In this document: in pieces, positions 52,237-60,954 of the stretch
Layout: every line of letters begins with the position of its first letter
Position numbering within the stretch: position 1 is the stretch's first letter
NCBI GenBank assembly: GCA_942491385.1
Contig: CALOAF010000008.1
Span: forward strand, 124,001-188,000
Source of the DNA: UBA6170 sp942491385
Lineage (GTDB): Bacteria; Chloroflexota; Anaerolineae; Anaerolineales; Anaerolineaceae
DNA: 64,000 nt
Reading direction: 5' to 3'
Made by a program: the position numbers and the translations under genes
The notes under the pieces: model-generated
The model's database searches: none
What the model saw: the letters and a program-made list of their open reading frames with translations, nothing else
What the model was told of the DNA's origin: nothing

Positions 52237-54168
52237 TCATTCAATTTCAACAACGCTTGATTCTAATTTGACTGCTTTATCCCAAACGGGGTTGACAATC
52301 ATTTTTAATCGATCAGCGATTGCAAGCACAACTTCCTTGTTTGATTTCACATCAATAGGGGGTTGTAAGGATTTGTTTGCTAATTGTACCTGACCATCAC
52401 AGGTAACATAATAACCACTTTGCTCCAACCAGGTAGTCACAGGCAATATCACATCTGCTTTGGCTGTCAGTGCAGATTGGTAACTGGCTTGCACGACCAG
52501 GTATGGGATATCTTCAAGTTTTTTAATCAGAGACTGCGATGGTTCCTCATCACCAATGGCAACGAAGGCTGTTTGGTGGCCATTGACTTCAAAAGGTTTA
52601 TTTAATCGTAATTGTTCCGCTACCAGACTGTTTGCTTTACCTTTCGGGCTGATTAATTTTGCGTTTAATTTTTTAGCCAATCTTATCAAAGCACCTGTAG
52701 TCTCTTTTTTCAGTTTTGCATCGAAGTCTGTGCCGTATACGATGACCAGATTTTCAGCGTTCTTCAACAGTTCGGATAATTCAGACACAGCTTCTATTGT
52801 TAAACCTGATTTTGCGGCAGAACCAGAAAAATCATTGCCTGCAAGTGCTTCCTCAATTGATTGGATGAAATTAAGATCCTTGGAGCGATTGATAATTGTT
52901 GAATGTGACGTAAATGCATCCATTCCGCTGGCTTCGTAGCTGACAGGAATAAGTTGTACTCCTTTAGGGATCAACCGTTTAATAAAGAAACCAGCCACCT
53001 GATGATCCTTTGTCAAATCCAAACCGATGGTCATGACCGTATCAGCTTTATGGATATCAGCTAATTTTGATTCAAATGTACCATTTTCTTCGGCTAATTC
53101 AGATAAAACACTGGTGAATCGTCCCTCTTCAGTGCTGGTTACCATATCAGCGTCAAATTTCTCAGCAAAAATTTGTTTGAAGTAGTACAAAACATCGGCT
53201 GGTAAGCGGGTTGAAGCAATTGCAGCTACCCCATCATCTTTTTTGTTAATGAGTGGTTTGAATTTGTCAATGATTGTATTCAAGGCTTCATCCCATGTAG
53301 CTGCTTTCAAAGTTCCATCTTTCCGAATCATTGGGGTAACCACACGGTTACGTTTTTCATCCATGGGCACAAAACGACCGACTTCACACAATACACCACC
53401 GTTGATTTCAGCATCCCAATCGCCATTGATTTTGATCAGGTTATTATCACGATGTAAAACCTCAATGCCACAACCGATAGAACAACCTACACAAATCGTT
53501 TTGGTGGAATCCACATCTTTTTCCTGTCCACGATACGCGCTCCAACGATCAATCAGCGCACCGGTCGGGCAAATTTGAACACAGACTCCACAAGAAATGC
53601 AAGAGCTTGAACCGAGAGGTACCCCTAAATCGGCCACTAAAATGGTTTTGGCTCCGCGTTCTTCCATTCCAAGTGTGAAATTTCCAACCAGTTCTGCACA
53701 GGCCCGCACACACCGTCGGCAAAGAATACAACGATTGTGTTCCAAAACAAAATAGGGGTGAGAAGCATCTACCGGATAGGGTTGCCAATTAGGTTGGATT
53801 GGCCAATGGGTCATACCCTCTCCATAGGCAGCATTTTGTAATTCACAATCACTACCACTTACCTGGCAATAGGGACAGAAGTGGTTTCTTTCACTAAAGA
53901 GCATGGATAACACAAATTTTCTGGCATCCTTAACCTTTTCTGTATCGGTTCGGATGACCATATTGTTAGAAACTGGCAAAGTACAAGATGGTTGTAAAGT
54001 GCGAGCACCTTCGATCTCTACCAGACATAAACGACATCCTCCATAAGGTTCCAATGCTGGATGGTTACATAAGGTTGGAATTTCGATTCCAGCCATCTTG
54101 GCAGCGTTTAACACTGTTGTTCCTTCCGGCACTTCAATTTCTTTATCATCGATTTTGAGTTGGTACAT
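52237..54168 (-). CDS. NuoG-like electron-transfer subunit (extended HoxU)
   Basis: 643 residues. N-terminal [2Fe-2S] (CNHPALEPYGGCRLC), the His-Cys3 [4Fe-4S] site HFCPYCQVSGSDC, two ferredoxin-type motifs (CILCRRCVRAC, CISCGVCVQICPTGAL) and a further CVGCSIGCGIEV cluster. From about residue 280 on it keeps a shortened molybdopterin-oxidoreductase-like domain without active-site Cys or Sec, as in complex I NuoG. Typical HoxU stops near residue 240, so this is much longer. It links the flavin subunits to HoxYH. Confidence 0.92.
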   Translation of the reverse strand: MYQLKIDDKEIEVPEGTTVLNAAKMAGIEIPTLCNHPALEPYGGCRLCLVEIEGARTLQPSCTLPVSNNMVIRTDTEKVKDARKFVLSMLFSERNHFCPYCQVSGSDCELQNAAYGEGMTHWPIQPNWQPYPVDASHPYFVLEHNRCILCRRCVRACAELVGNFTLGMEERGAKTILVADLGVPLGSSSCISCGVCVQICPTGALIDRWSAYRGQEKDVDSTKTICVGCSIGCGIEVLHRDNNLIKINGDWDAEINGGVLCEVGRFVPMDEKRNRVVTPMIRKDGTLKAATWDEALNTIIDKFKPLINKKDDGVAAIASTRLPADVLYYFKQIFAEKFDADMVTSTEEGRFTSVLSELAEENGTFESKLADIHKADTVMTIGLDLTKDHQVAGFFIKRLIPKGVQLIPVSYEASGMDAFTSHSTIINRSKDLNFIQSIEEALAGNDFSGSAAKSGLTIEAVSELSELLKNAENLVIVYGTDFDAKLKKETTGALIRLAKKLNAKLISPKGKANSLVAEQLRLNKPFEVNGHQTAFVAIGDEEPSQSLIKKLEDIPYLVVQASYQSALTAKADVILPVTTWLEQSGYYVTCDGQVQLANKSLQPPIDVKSNKEVVLAIADRLKMIVNPVWDKAVKLESSVVEIE

Positions 54169-54205
54169 AGCGCTTCTCCTTCGTTCCTAATTGAAAATTC
54201 AACAC

Positions 54206-55840
54206 TTATATTCTTTTGCCACTCATCGGACACACGCCGGAAGGACAAACTTTTAATCTAACATGAGCTTCCACTTCTGCTCTGAAGTGGTTTAGAATAT
54301 CTCGTACTGGCGTACCAGCTGTTTGTCCAAGACCACAGTTGGACATTTCATTCATATTTTTGCTAATAAGGGCTAAATCATCCAGATCCGTCATTGTACC
54401 TGTGCCTTGAGAAATATTCTCTAAGATTTGATAAGCTCTTTCATTGCCAATTCTGCAGGGATTGCACTTACTGCAACTTTCTTTGCGGAAGAAATTCTGA
54501 AGGACTTTTGCCAGATCTACTACACAGGTATTTTCATCACAAATCAGTAATGCGCCGGAACCTAAAGAAACACCAGCATTTAGAAATGAGTCGAAATCCA
54601 TTGGGGTATCCTGCAAACTGGCAGGAATGATTGAACCACTGGAGCCACCCGTTTGTGCCACTTTAAAGCTTATATTTTTCTTCATACCTTTAGCATAAAT
54701 GGCAATGACTTCCCGTAGCGTGATGCCCATGGGGACTTCAATTAACCCGGTTACATTTACATTCCCTAAAATTGTGTACACTTTTGTACCAGGACTGGAA
54801 GGGGTACCAAAGCTACGATACCACTTTGCGCCATTTCGGATGATTGCAGGAATATTCGCAAGGGTTTCAACATTATTCACCAAGGTCGGTTTTCCCCAGA
54901 GACCGTGTGTAGTAGGATATGGTGGTCTTGACCTTGGTTCTCCACGTTTGCCTTCAATTGATTCGATTAAAGCTGTTTCCTCACCACAGATATATGCACC
55001 AGCTCCAGCGTGAACATGGATATCAAAATTAAAATCTGTTCCAAAAATATTCTTTCCCAGCATCCCATATTCATGTGCTTTCTGAATTGCTTTCTTGAGG
55101 CGGTCCTGAGCTAGAAGATATTCACCACGAATATATATAATACCTTCGTCGGAACCGACTGAATATGCAGCAATTGACATTGCTTCAATAATGCTGTGTG
55201 GATCGCCTTCCAGGATCAGACGGTCTTTAAAAGTGCCAGGTTCAGATTCATCTGCGTTACAAATTACGTATTTCTTCATACCTGGTGTCCCAGCTACGAA
55301 TCCCCATTTTAACCCTGTGGGAAAACCAGCTCCTCCACGCCCGCGTAAACCGGATGCTTTGATTTCATCCATGACATCTTTAGGGCTCATTTCAGAGAGT
55401 ACTTTCCCCAAAGCCTGGTAGCCATCGTGAACAATATATTCTTCAATATTCTCAGGATCGATTATTCCAGCTCGTTGCAATACTATCCGTTGTTCAGCTG
55501 GCAATGTGCCTTTTCTAGCATTGACCCAGGCGATTTTTCCGGTTAATTCTTTGGATGACGCCTGTAATTCATGAGCAATTCTGCCTTTGTATAGGTGCTC
55601 TTCAACCAAAAAATGGACATCTTCAGGTTTTACGGGTCCATAAATTATTGCTTCAGGATAAATAATAACAATAGGAAGAGCATCGTGACGTCCTACATCG
55701 CCCACTTTGGTTAATGAAATTTCCTCACTTAGTTCAAAAGAGTCAATTTCTTTTTGCAAATTTTCGTAAACTAAATCGGATCCTCGTTCCAAACTTATTG
55801 GATCGCTGGAAACCAACACCATTGATCTTACTGATTTCAT
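54206..55840 (-). CDS. NuoF-type flavoprotein of the hydrogenase module (copy 2)
   Basis: 544 residues. The thioredoxin-like N-terminal domain (1-110) has lost the cluster cysteines: the first pair lies at VSSDPISLERG and the second at GDVGRHDALP. The core is complex-I-like: LRGRGGAGFPTGLKW, CNADESEPGTFKDR, [4Fe-4S] ESCSKCNPCRIG. The C-terminus ends at CPSGVCPMSGKRI, without the extra ferredoxin motifs that copies 1 and 3 have. It overlaps the nuoE copy 2 gene by four bases. It should bind NAD(H) and FMN. Confidence 0.92.
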   Translation of the reverse strand: MKSVRSMVLVSSDPISLERGSDLVYENLQKEIDSFELSEEISLTKVGDVGRHDALPIVIIYPEAIIYGPVKPEDVHFLVEEHLYKGRIAHELQASSKELTGKIAWVNARKGTLPAEQRIVLQRAGIIDPENIEEYIVHDGYQALGKVLSEMSPKDVMDEIKASGLRGRGGAGFPTGLKWGFVAGTPGMKKYVICNADESEPGTFKDRLILEGDPHSIIEAMSIAAYSVGSDEGIIYIRGEYLLAQDRLKKAIQKAHEYGMLGKNIFGTDFNFDIHVHAGAGAYICGEETALIESIEGKRGEPRSRPPYPTTHGLWGKPTLVNNVETLANIPAIIRNGAKWYRSFGTPSSPGTKVYTILGNVNVTGLIEVPMGITLREVIAIYAKGMKKNISFKVAQTGGSSGSIIPASLQDTPMDFDSFLNAGVSLGSGALLICDENTCVVDLAKVLQNFFRKESCSKCNPCRIGNERAYQILENISQGTGTMTDLDDLALISKNMNEMSNCGLGQTAGTPVRDILNHFRAEVEAHVRLKVCPSGVCPMSGKRI

Positions 55841-56331
55841 TGTGCCTCCGAGTTGTTGTATCGAGCCAATATGTCTTTCACTTGGGTTGGGGTAACATTT
55901 CCATAAGCGTCATCATCAATAACAATAACCGGACCAACTCCACAAAGACCTAAACAACTGGTTGTGATCAGTGTCCACTCGCCATCAGGCGTTGTTTCGC
56001 CATTTTCGATATTCAATGTGTCTTTTAATGACTGCCATACTTCTCGTCCGCCAACAACATGACAGGGAGCACTCTCACAGAATTGGATGACATGTTTTCC
56101 GCGAGGTTTGGTCGAGAGCATATGATAGAAGGTGGCTACCGAAAACAATTGAGAGCGGGGAGATTTGAGTCGCGTGCTGATTTCTTCCAATGCTTCTGAT
56201 GGAAGAAATCCAAGTATTCGATTCACGTGATTAAGAATTGGAATCAATTCTTCGCGACTATCCCCGAAATGATCTATCGCTGAATCGACTGCTTCGAGTA
56301 TTAGGCGATCTTTTCCATTTTTACTAGTCAT
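55837..56331 (-). CDS. NuoE-type [2Fe-2S] subunit of the hydrogenase module (copy 2)
   Basis: 164 residues. Ligands FCESAPCHVVGG and TSCLGLCGVGP, with spacing like complex I NuoE and HoxE; copies 1 and 3 read CMGTACYVGG/CRCVGSC instead. It pairs with NuoF copy 2. Confidence 0.93.
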   Translation of the reverse strand: MTSKNGKDRLILEAVDSAIDHFGDSREELIPILNHVNRILGFLPSEALEEISTRLKSPRSQLFSVATFYHMLSTKPRGKHVIQFCESAPCHVVGGREVWQSLKDTLNIENGETTPDGEWTLITTSCLGLCGVGPVIVIDDDAYGNVTPTQVKDILARYNNSEAQ

Positions 56332-56386
56332 GCATTACTCCTTGAATTTGGGATGAAATATGAATGAAAACCCGGTTCTTTTTTGT

Positions 56387-58171
56387 TTAAACAATTTCTA
56401 TGGCATTGAAATTACAAACCTGAGCACAAATACCACAACGAATACAAATATCTGGATCAATAAAATGTGTTTGGCGGCGTTCTCCACTAATTGCATTTAC
56501 AGGGCAATTGCGAGCACAGACTGTACAACCCGTACAGGCATCCTCAATGATTTCAAAACGAATTAAAGCTTTGCAGACTTTTGCAGGACAACGTTTTTCA
56601 TGAATATGAGCCTCATATTCATCTCGAAAATGCTTCAGTGTGCTTTCTACGGGATTGGGTGCACCTTGTCCTAAACCACAGAGCGAATCTTGTTTAATTT
56701 CTTTACAGAGCATTTCAAGACGTTCAATATCACCTGGCTGACCATGTCCTTCACAGATTCTTTCTAGAATATCGAGAATTCTTCTTGTGCCTACCCGACA
56801 TGGCGTACATTTTCCACAACTCTCGTCTTGCGTGAATTCCATAAAAAACCGGGCAATATCGACCATACAAGTATCTTCATCCATGACGATCATCCCACCG
56901 GAACCCATCATAGACCCGGCTTGCATAAGTGATTCATAATCTACTGGGAGATCCAGGTATTCTTTGGGCAAACAACCACCCATTGGTCCACCGGTTTGGA
57001 TGGCTTTAAAATCTTTATCGTCTCGAATGCCGTTTCCGATGTCATAAATGATTTCTCGTAACGTGATGCCCATTGGTACTTCGATTAAGCCAGTATGATT
57101 TATATCTCCAGCCATAGCAAATGTCTTTGTACCCTTGCTTTTTTCAGTACCCATACTGGCAAACCAATCTGCACCATTAAGAATAATTTGAGGGACATTT
57201 GCATAGGTTTCGACATTATTAATATTGGTTGGTTTTCCCCATAAACCTTTAACAGATGGGAAAGGTGGTCTTGGTCGGGGTTCCCCCCGTTTTCCCTCGA
57301 CTGAATTCATCAAGGCTGTTTCCTCACCACAGACAAAAGCTCCTGCACCCATTCTCACCTCCAGGTCAAAGGTGAAATCAGTTCCCAGGATATTTTCACC
57401 TAATAGACCCAGCCCTTTTGCCTGTTGAATGGCAATGTTCAATGTTCTTACTGCAATTGGATATTCCGCTCTACAATAAATATATCCGTGCTGTGCACCA
57501 ATGGCGAAAGCGGCGATGGTCATGCCTTCAATGACTGAATGAGGATCAGATTCAAGGACACGTCGATTCATGAAGGCACCTGGATCGCCCTCATCCGCAT
57601 TGCAAACAACAAATTTTTGGTCACTTTGTGGTTGTCTGGTAAATTTCCATTTTAAATGGGTAGGGAATCCTGCGCCTCCGCGTCCTCTTAATCCAGAATT
57701 TTTAATCTCATTGATAACATCATCCGATGACATCTCGGTAATGACTTTCGCCAGAGCCATATAACCATCTTTAGCGATATAGTCTTCTATATTTTCCGGA
57801 TCAATTTCACCGCAGTTTCTTAAGACAATTCGAATTTCTTTCGATGTAGGGGCAGTCAGTTCTTCATCTTTGATTGATTTAATGGGGAGGATAAATTTTT
57901 GGGCAACACGCCCTTTTAGAAAATGCTCTTCCACGATGTAAGGTATGTCATCAACAGTCATGCCGGCATAGTGTACACTTTCCGGGTAAACCATCATCTC
58001 TGGACCTTGGGCACAGGCACCTATTCTGGAGGTTTCCAGGACCTGAACTTCGTCAATCAAGCCTGTGGCTACCAGTTCGTCATTGAGAGCGTCTACAATG
58101 TCATGCGCGCCTTTCGAGAGACATTCAGGATCTACGCATACTAAGATGTGAGTTCGAAAGTATTTCATCAT
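56387..58171 (-). CDS. HydB-type flavoprotein of an electron-bifurcating complex (copy 3)
   Basis: 594 residues. The thioredoxin-like N-terminal domain retains cysteines in LVCVDPECLSKG and RIGACAQGP. The NADH/FMN core is LRGRGGAGFPTHLKW and CNADEGDPGAFMNRR. The [4Fe-4S] site is ESCGKCTPCRVG, and two [4Fe-4S] motifs end the protein (CTGCTVCARNCPVNA, CIRCGICAQVCNFNA). This full set matches HydB of trimeric bifurcating hydrogenases, where the flavin splits electrons between NAD and ferredoxin. It is the fourth gene after the HydC-type NuoE. Confidence 0.94.
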   Translation of the reverse strand: MMKYFRTHILVCVDPECLSKGAHDIVDALNDELVATGLIDEVQVLETSRIGACAQGPEMMVYPESVHYAGMTVDDIPYIVEEHFLKGRVAQKFILPIKSIKDEELTAPTSKEIRIVLRNCGEIDPENIEDYIAKDGYMALAKVITEMSSDDVINEIKNSGLRGRGGAGFPTHLKWKFTRQPQSDQKFVVCNADEGDPGAFMNRRVLESDPHSVIEGMTIAAFAIGAQHGYIYCRAEYPIAVRTLNIAIQQAKGLGLLGENILGTDFTFDLEVRMGAGAFVCGEETALMNSVEGKRGEPRPRPPFPSVKGLWGKPTNINNVETYANVPQIILNGADWFASMGTEKSKGTKTFAMAGDINHTGLIEVPMGITLREIIYDIGNGIRDDKDFKAIQTGGPMGGCLPKEYLDLPVDYESLMQAGSMMGSGGMIVMDEDTCMVDIARFFMEFTQDESCGKCTPCRVGTRRILDILERICEGHGQPGDIERLEMLCKEIKQDSLCGLGQGAPNPVESTLKHFRDEYEAHIHEKRCPAKVCKALIRFEIIEDACTGCTVCARNCPVNAISGERRQTHFIDPDICIRCGICAQVCNFNAIEIV

Positions 58172-58206
58172 TACACCTGCTTTTCTTTACCTGTAAACTT
58201 TAATAC

Positions 58207-58575
58207 CTAAATGTTGACCATATGCTCTTTGACGATATTTCCTGCTAGGATATGTTCATTAATAATTCGCGCAGCAATATCTTTGGTAACTTTTCCATAA
58301 GTGATTTTTGGTGCATCACCAATTTGTACCTGAACGATAGGTTCCATTTCACAAATGCCAATGCAACCAGTCTGTGTGACAATGATTCCACTTAAATTAT
58401 CTTTTTCAATTTTTTCAAGAATTGCTTTCATGGTGTCTCGGGCACCTGCAGCAATTCCACATGTTCCCATTCCTACGATTATTTGTTTTTGACCCGAAGC
58501 ACTTTTCATTTCCTGTTTTTTGAGTGCTTCATCGCGTATTCTTTTCAAATCATCAATACTTTTAATTGTGGGCAT
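58207..58575 (-). CDS. Small thioredoxin-fold [2Fe-2S] ferredoxin of the Hyd operon
   Basis: 122 residues. It has VGMGTCGIAAGAR and TQTGCIGICEMEP, three cysteines in the pattern seen in the small ferredoxin-like proteins of HydABC operons. A charged N-terminal helix (IDDLKRIRDEALKKQEM) precedes the fold. It may be a loose electron carrier or an accessory subunit of the NuoF next to it. Confidence 0.88.
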   Translation of the reverse strand: MPTIKSIDDLKRIRDEALKKQEMKSASGQKQIIVGMGTCGIAAGARDTMKAILEKIEKDNLSGIIVTQTGCIGICEMEPIVQVQIGDAPKITYGKVTKDIAARIINEHILAGNIVKEHMVNI

Positions 58576-58608
58576 GTTATTACTCCTGTTTATCTTGAGA
58601 ATTTATAT

Positions 58609-59151
58609 TCATTTTATTAAAGATTTAATTCCACTTGTCAATTCGTTTCGGATGAACGATATAACATCAGGTTCTGAAAGGGGGATGCCATCCAGTTCCT
58701 TTTTTAGAAATTGATCATCAAACTCAAAACAATCATCATTAACTTTATACTTAAACGTCCAATGGGTTTCAGGTGACCCGACTACCAGATGAAGAAAGGT
58801 GCCGGCAACATCTCCGATCGGCATACGGTCAATGTGGCTGTGTTGAAATTGGACAATCAATTCAGTTCCAATGCCTGGTTGAGAAGAAATCGTTAAAAAT
58901 CCATTGCACATTTCTGCAGCGGCTTTCAGCAAAGGAATACCAAGACCAACTTTTCGGGTTGTGCGGCTGGTAGTGAATGGGTCTATGATCCTGTGAGCCA
59001 TTTCTGGTGTCATACCCTTTCCATTATCTTTTACTGCCATTGTCAATCGATCTTCATTTGTATTTTCATCAACAGAAATCGTTACATGTGTTGCACCTGC
59101 ATTGATGCTATTTTCTGCAATATCTAATAAATGTAACGATAATTCTTTCAT
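58609..59151 (-). CDS. Small histidine-kinase-type ATPase domain protein
   Basis: 180 residues. It is a GHKL ATP-binding domain: N box HLLDIAENSINAGATH, G1 VKDNGKGMT, G2 KVGLGIPLLK, then ELIVQFQHSHIDRMP. There is no dimerisation helix with a phospho-accepting His, so it is a stand-alone ATPase or protein kinase of the anti-sigma type. Similar genes stand between hydC and hydB in bifurcating hydrogenase operons. It is 13 bases after nuoE copy 3. Confidence 0.88.
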   Translation of the reverse strand: MKELSLHLLDIAENSINAGATHVTISVDENTNEDRLTMAVKDNGKGMTPEMAHRIIDPFTTSRTTRKVGLGIPLLKAAAEMCNGFLTISSQPGIGTELIVQFQHSHIDRMPIGDVAGTFLHLVVGSPETHWTFKYKVNDDCFEFDDQFLKKELDGIPLSEPDVISFIRNELTSGIKSLIK

Positions 59152-59164
59152 TTATATTTCCAGG

Positions 59165-59674
59165 CTATGCATTTTGTAATTGCTTGATTGCCTGAGGAAG
59201 TTTATTCGGTTTTACTCTGCCTAAAACTTCTTCATCGACAACCACGACGGGAGCCTGACTACAGGCGCCAACACAGCGACAAATTTCGAGGGTAATTAAT
59301 CCATCGGGGGTGGTTTCACCAACATCAATACCCAGTATTTGTTTTGCTTTTTCAATTAGTTGAGGGATTCCACCGACGTAACAAGCAGTACCCATACAGA
59401 ATTTAATCGTGTGTTTTCCTTTTGGATTGGTTGTGAAAAACGAATAGAATGTGACAACACCATGAATGGTTGAGGCGGGTACCTCCAATTGGTCTGCTAG
59501 ATATGCTTGCGTCGCTTCTGATACCCAGCCAATTTTGCTTTGTACTTCGCCCAGAACAACCATCGCAGCTCCAGGTTTATCGCGATAATCCTCAATGATT
59601 TGATCAATGACTGCTCTTTGTTCGGGAATAATCAAGGGGTCGTTCGCTGGGATGTTCTTTAAATATTTCGCCAT
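59165..59674 (-). CDS. HydC-type NuoE [2Fe-2S] subunit (copy 3)
   Basis: 169 residues. Ligands FCMGTACYVGG and ICRCVGACSQAP, very like copy 1. VTFYSFFTTNPKGKHTIK is the family core. It is the first gene of the long hydrogenase operon and pairs most plausibly with NuoF copy 3. A 7-bp inverted repeat lies 22 bases before its ATG. Confidence 0.94.
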   Translation of the reverse strand: MAKYLKNIPANDPLIIPEQRAVIDQIIEDYRDKPGAAMVVLGEVQSKIGWVSEATQAYLADQLEVPASTIHGVVTFYSFFTTNPKGKHTIKFCMGTACYVGGIPQLIEKAKQILGIDVGETTPDGLITLEICRCVGACSQAPVVVVDEEVLGRVKPNKLPQAIKQLQNA

Positions 59675-59695
59675 AAATTGCTCCGTTATTAAGTT

Positions 59696-59720
59696 AGGAT
59701 TAAATTTGTATGCTAATCCT
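59696..59720. promoter_or_regulatory. Inverted repeat upstream of the hydrogenase operon
   Basis: AGGATTA (59696-59702) and TAATCCT (59714-59720), 11 bases apart, 22 bases before the ATG of nuoE copy 3. It could be an operator in the leader or a weak hairpin. I see no convincing -35/-10 pair in 59675-59843, so the operon may be read through from the PHP gene or use an unusual promoter. Confidence 0.4.
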
Positions 59721-59843
59721 TTATTAAGTTTACCTAAGATATAGTTTTTTCGACATTGCTGAAAGTCATAATTCCTTTAGAAAAAAAGCTTGATTTGTTA
59801 AAATTTTCACTAATCAATACAAAAAAATAATATTATCACTCTT

Positions 59844-60590
59844 TTACGATTTAGATTGGACAAAATATGATCGATTTCTTTCATTTCTCAATGCAAGTTT
59901 GATCTCATTGATTGAAGGATTTTCCATTCTAAAGATTGTTGAACCAATAAATTCTGATAACCGATGGACATCTCCATTTTGAATGAGTTCATAAGAACTG
60001 ATTTGAGGAAACTTATCCTTTGCTGCCACTGGAGAAAGGTGACGGGAGATTTCCAATGCTGGAAAAGGGATATCACCCGGTACGAACCCGAGAATTTCCA
60101 ATAATCCATAAGCTTTTCGGTTTACATGAGCTGGTATGAGGATGCCACCAATACCATCAACCAGTTTAAATGCCTCAGTGATACTGAGAGACGTTGACGA
60201 AATGAGGAGGCGTTCTTCCTTGCGGATAAAATCTCCAAATTCGTCGACGACCAATTGTTCCCCAAAGAAATCTGGGCGATTTTTTATTGCAGGAAGCTTT
60301 TGATCGACAATATCCTGAAATTCTTGAATTTGATCTATACTATCAAAAAGGCAAAGAACGTGCACCTCTTCTTTTGTTTGTAATTCCATTCCGGGAAGGA
60401 CAGTTATTCCCATATCCAGTGCTGCTTTTTGGACTGCTAGAATATTTGCAGAAGAATTATGGTCAGTAATCGCAATTAAATCAATTCCGCAGCTCTTAGC
60501 TTCGGAAATAATCAGGGGTGGCAACATTTCTATTTCGGCACAAGGAGATAGAACCGTATGCACGTGTAAATCAGCTCTGAACTCTTTCAA
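59844..60590 (-). CDS. PHP-domain metal-dependent phosphoesterase
   Basis: 248 residues. Metal ligands DLHVHTVLSPCAEIE, ITDHNSSANI, GMELQTKEEVHVL and PAHVNRKAYG are all present. It is a PHP-fold enzyme of the TrpH/YciV type, which cleaves phosphate esters or short nucleotides. In hydABC clusters such a gene stands with DRTGG and CBS-ATPase genes. Its exact substrate is unknown. It starts 11 bases after the DRTGG-like gene. Confidence 0.9.
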   Translation of the reverse strand: MKEFRADLHVHTVLSPCAEIEMLPPLIISEAKSCGIDLIAITDHNSSANILAVQKAALDMGITVLPGMELQTKEEVHVLCLFDSIDQIQEFQDIVDQKLPAIKNRPDFFGEQLVVDEFGDFIRKEERLLISSTSLSITEAFKLVDGIGGILIPAHVNRKAYGLLEILGFVPGDIPFPALEISRHLSPVAAKDKFPQISSYELIQNGDVHRLSEFIGSTIFRMENPSINEIKLALRNERNRSYFVQSKS

Positions 60591-60601
60591 AATCTTCTCT
60601 A

Positions 60602-60949
60602 TTATTCTGCTCTAATTCCTAATTCCCATAGTTTTCCAACTGCATGAAATGAATTATTTTTCGTCTGTAATAATGTGATGCCTTCTTCGTTGGCTTTATC
60701 AATGGTAGCAGAGTCTGGCATGGCACCTTCGCTAATAATGATGGCACTTAAATCCAGCAGGGCAGCCACTGCAACGATATTATTATGCGCCTGTAAGGTG
60801 ACCCATACAGATTGATTAAGTGCCCCTGCCATCACACAACTCAGGAGATCAGATACGTATCCATTATTTACAGGAATTTGTGAAAAATCTTTCTTTTCAG
60901 TCAGCACCACTAATTCTAAATTTTCAATGATAGTAGATAAATTAACCAT
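60602..60949 (-). CDS. DRTGG-like regulatory domain protein, copy 1
   Basis: 115 residues. The pattern VSDLLSCVMAGALNQSVWVTLQ, IVAVAALLDLSAIIISEG and NEEGITLLQTKNNSFHAVGKL matches the small DRTGG domain (named after a domain also found beside CBS domains and in HPr kinase). It probably senses a ligand. It is sandwiched between the CBS-HATPase gene (5 bases) and the PHP gene. Confidence 0.85.
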   Translation of the reverse strand: MVNLSTIIENLELVVLTEKKDFSQIPVNNGYVSDLLSCVMAGALNQSVWVTLQAHNNIVAVAALLDLSAIIISEGAMPDSATIDKANEEGITLLQTKNNSFHAVGKLWELGIRAE

Positions 60950-60954
60950 GATTT

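Noticed and set aside
59795..59813. Rex-like box TTGTTAAAATTTTCACTAA
   Set aside because: Only the first half-site fits well; the second is shifted by one base, so I do not annotate it as a site.
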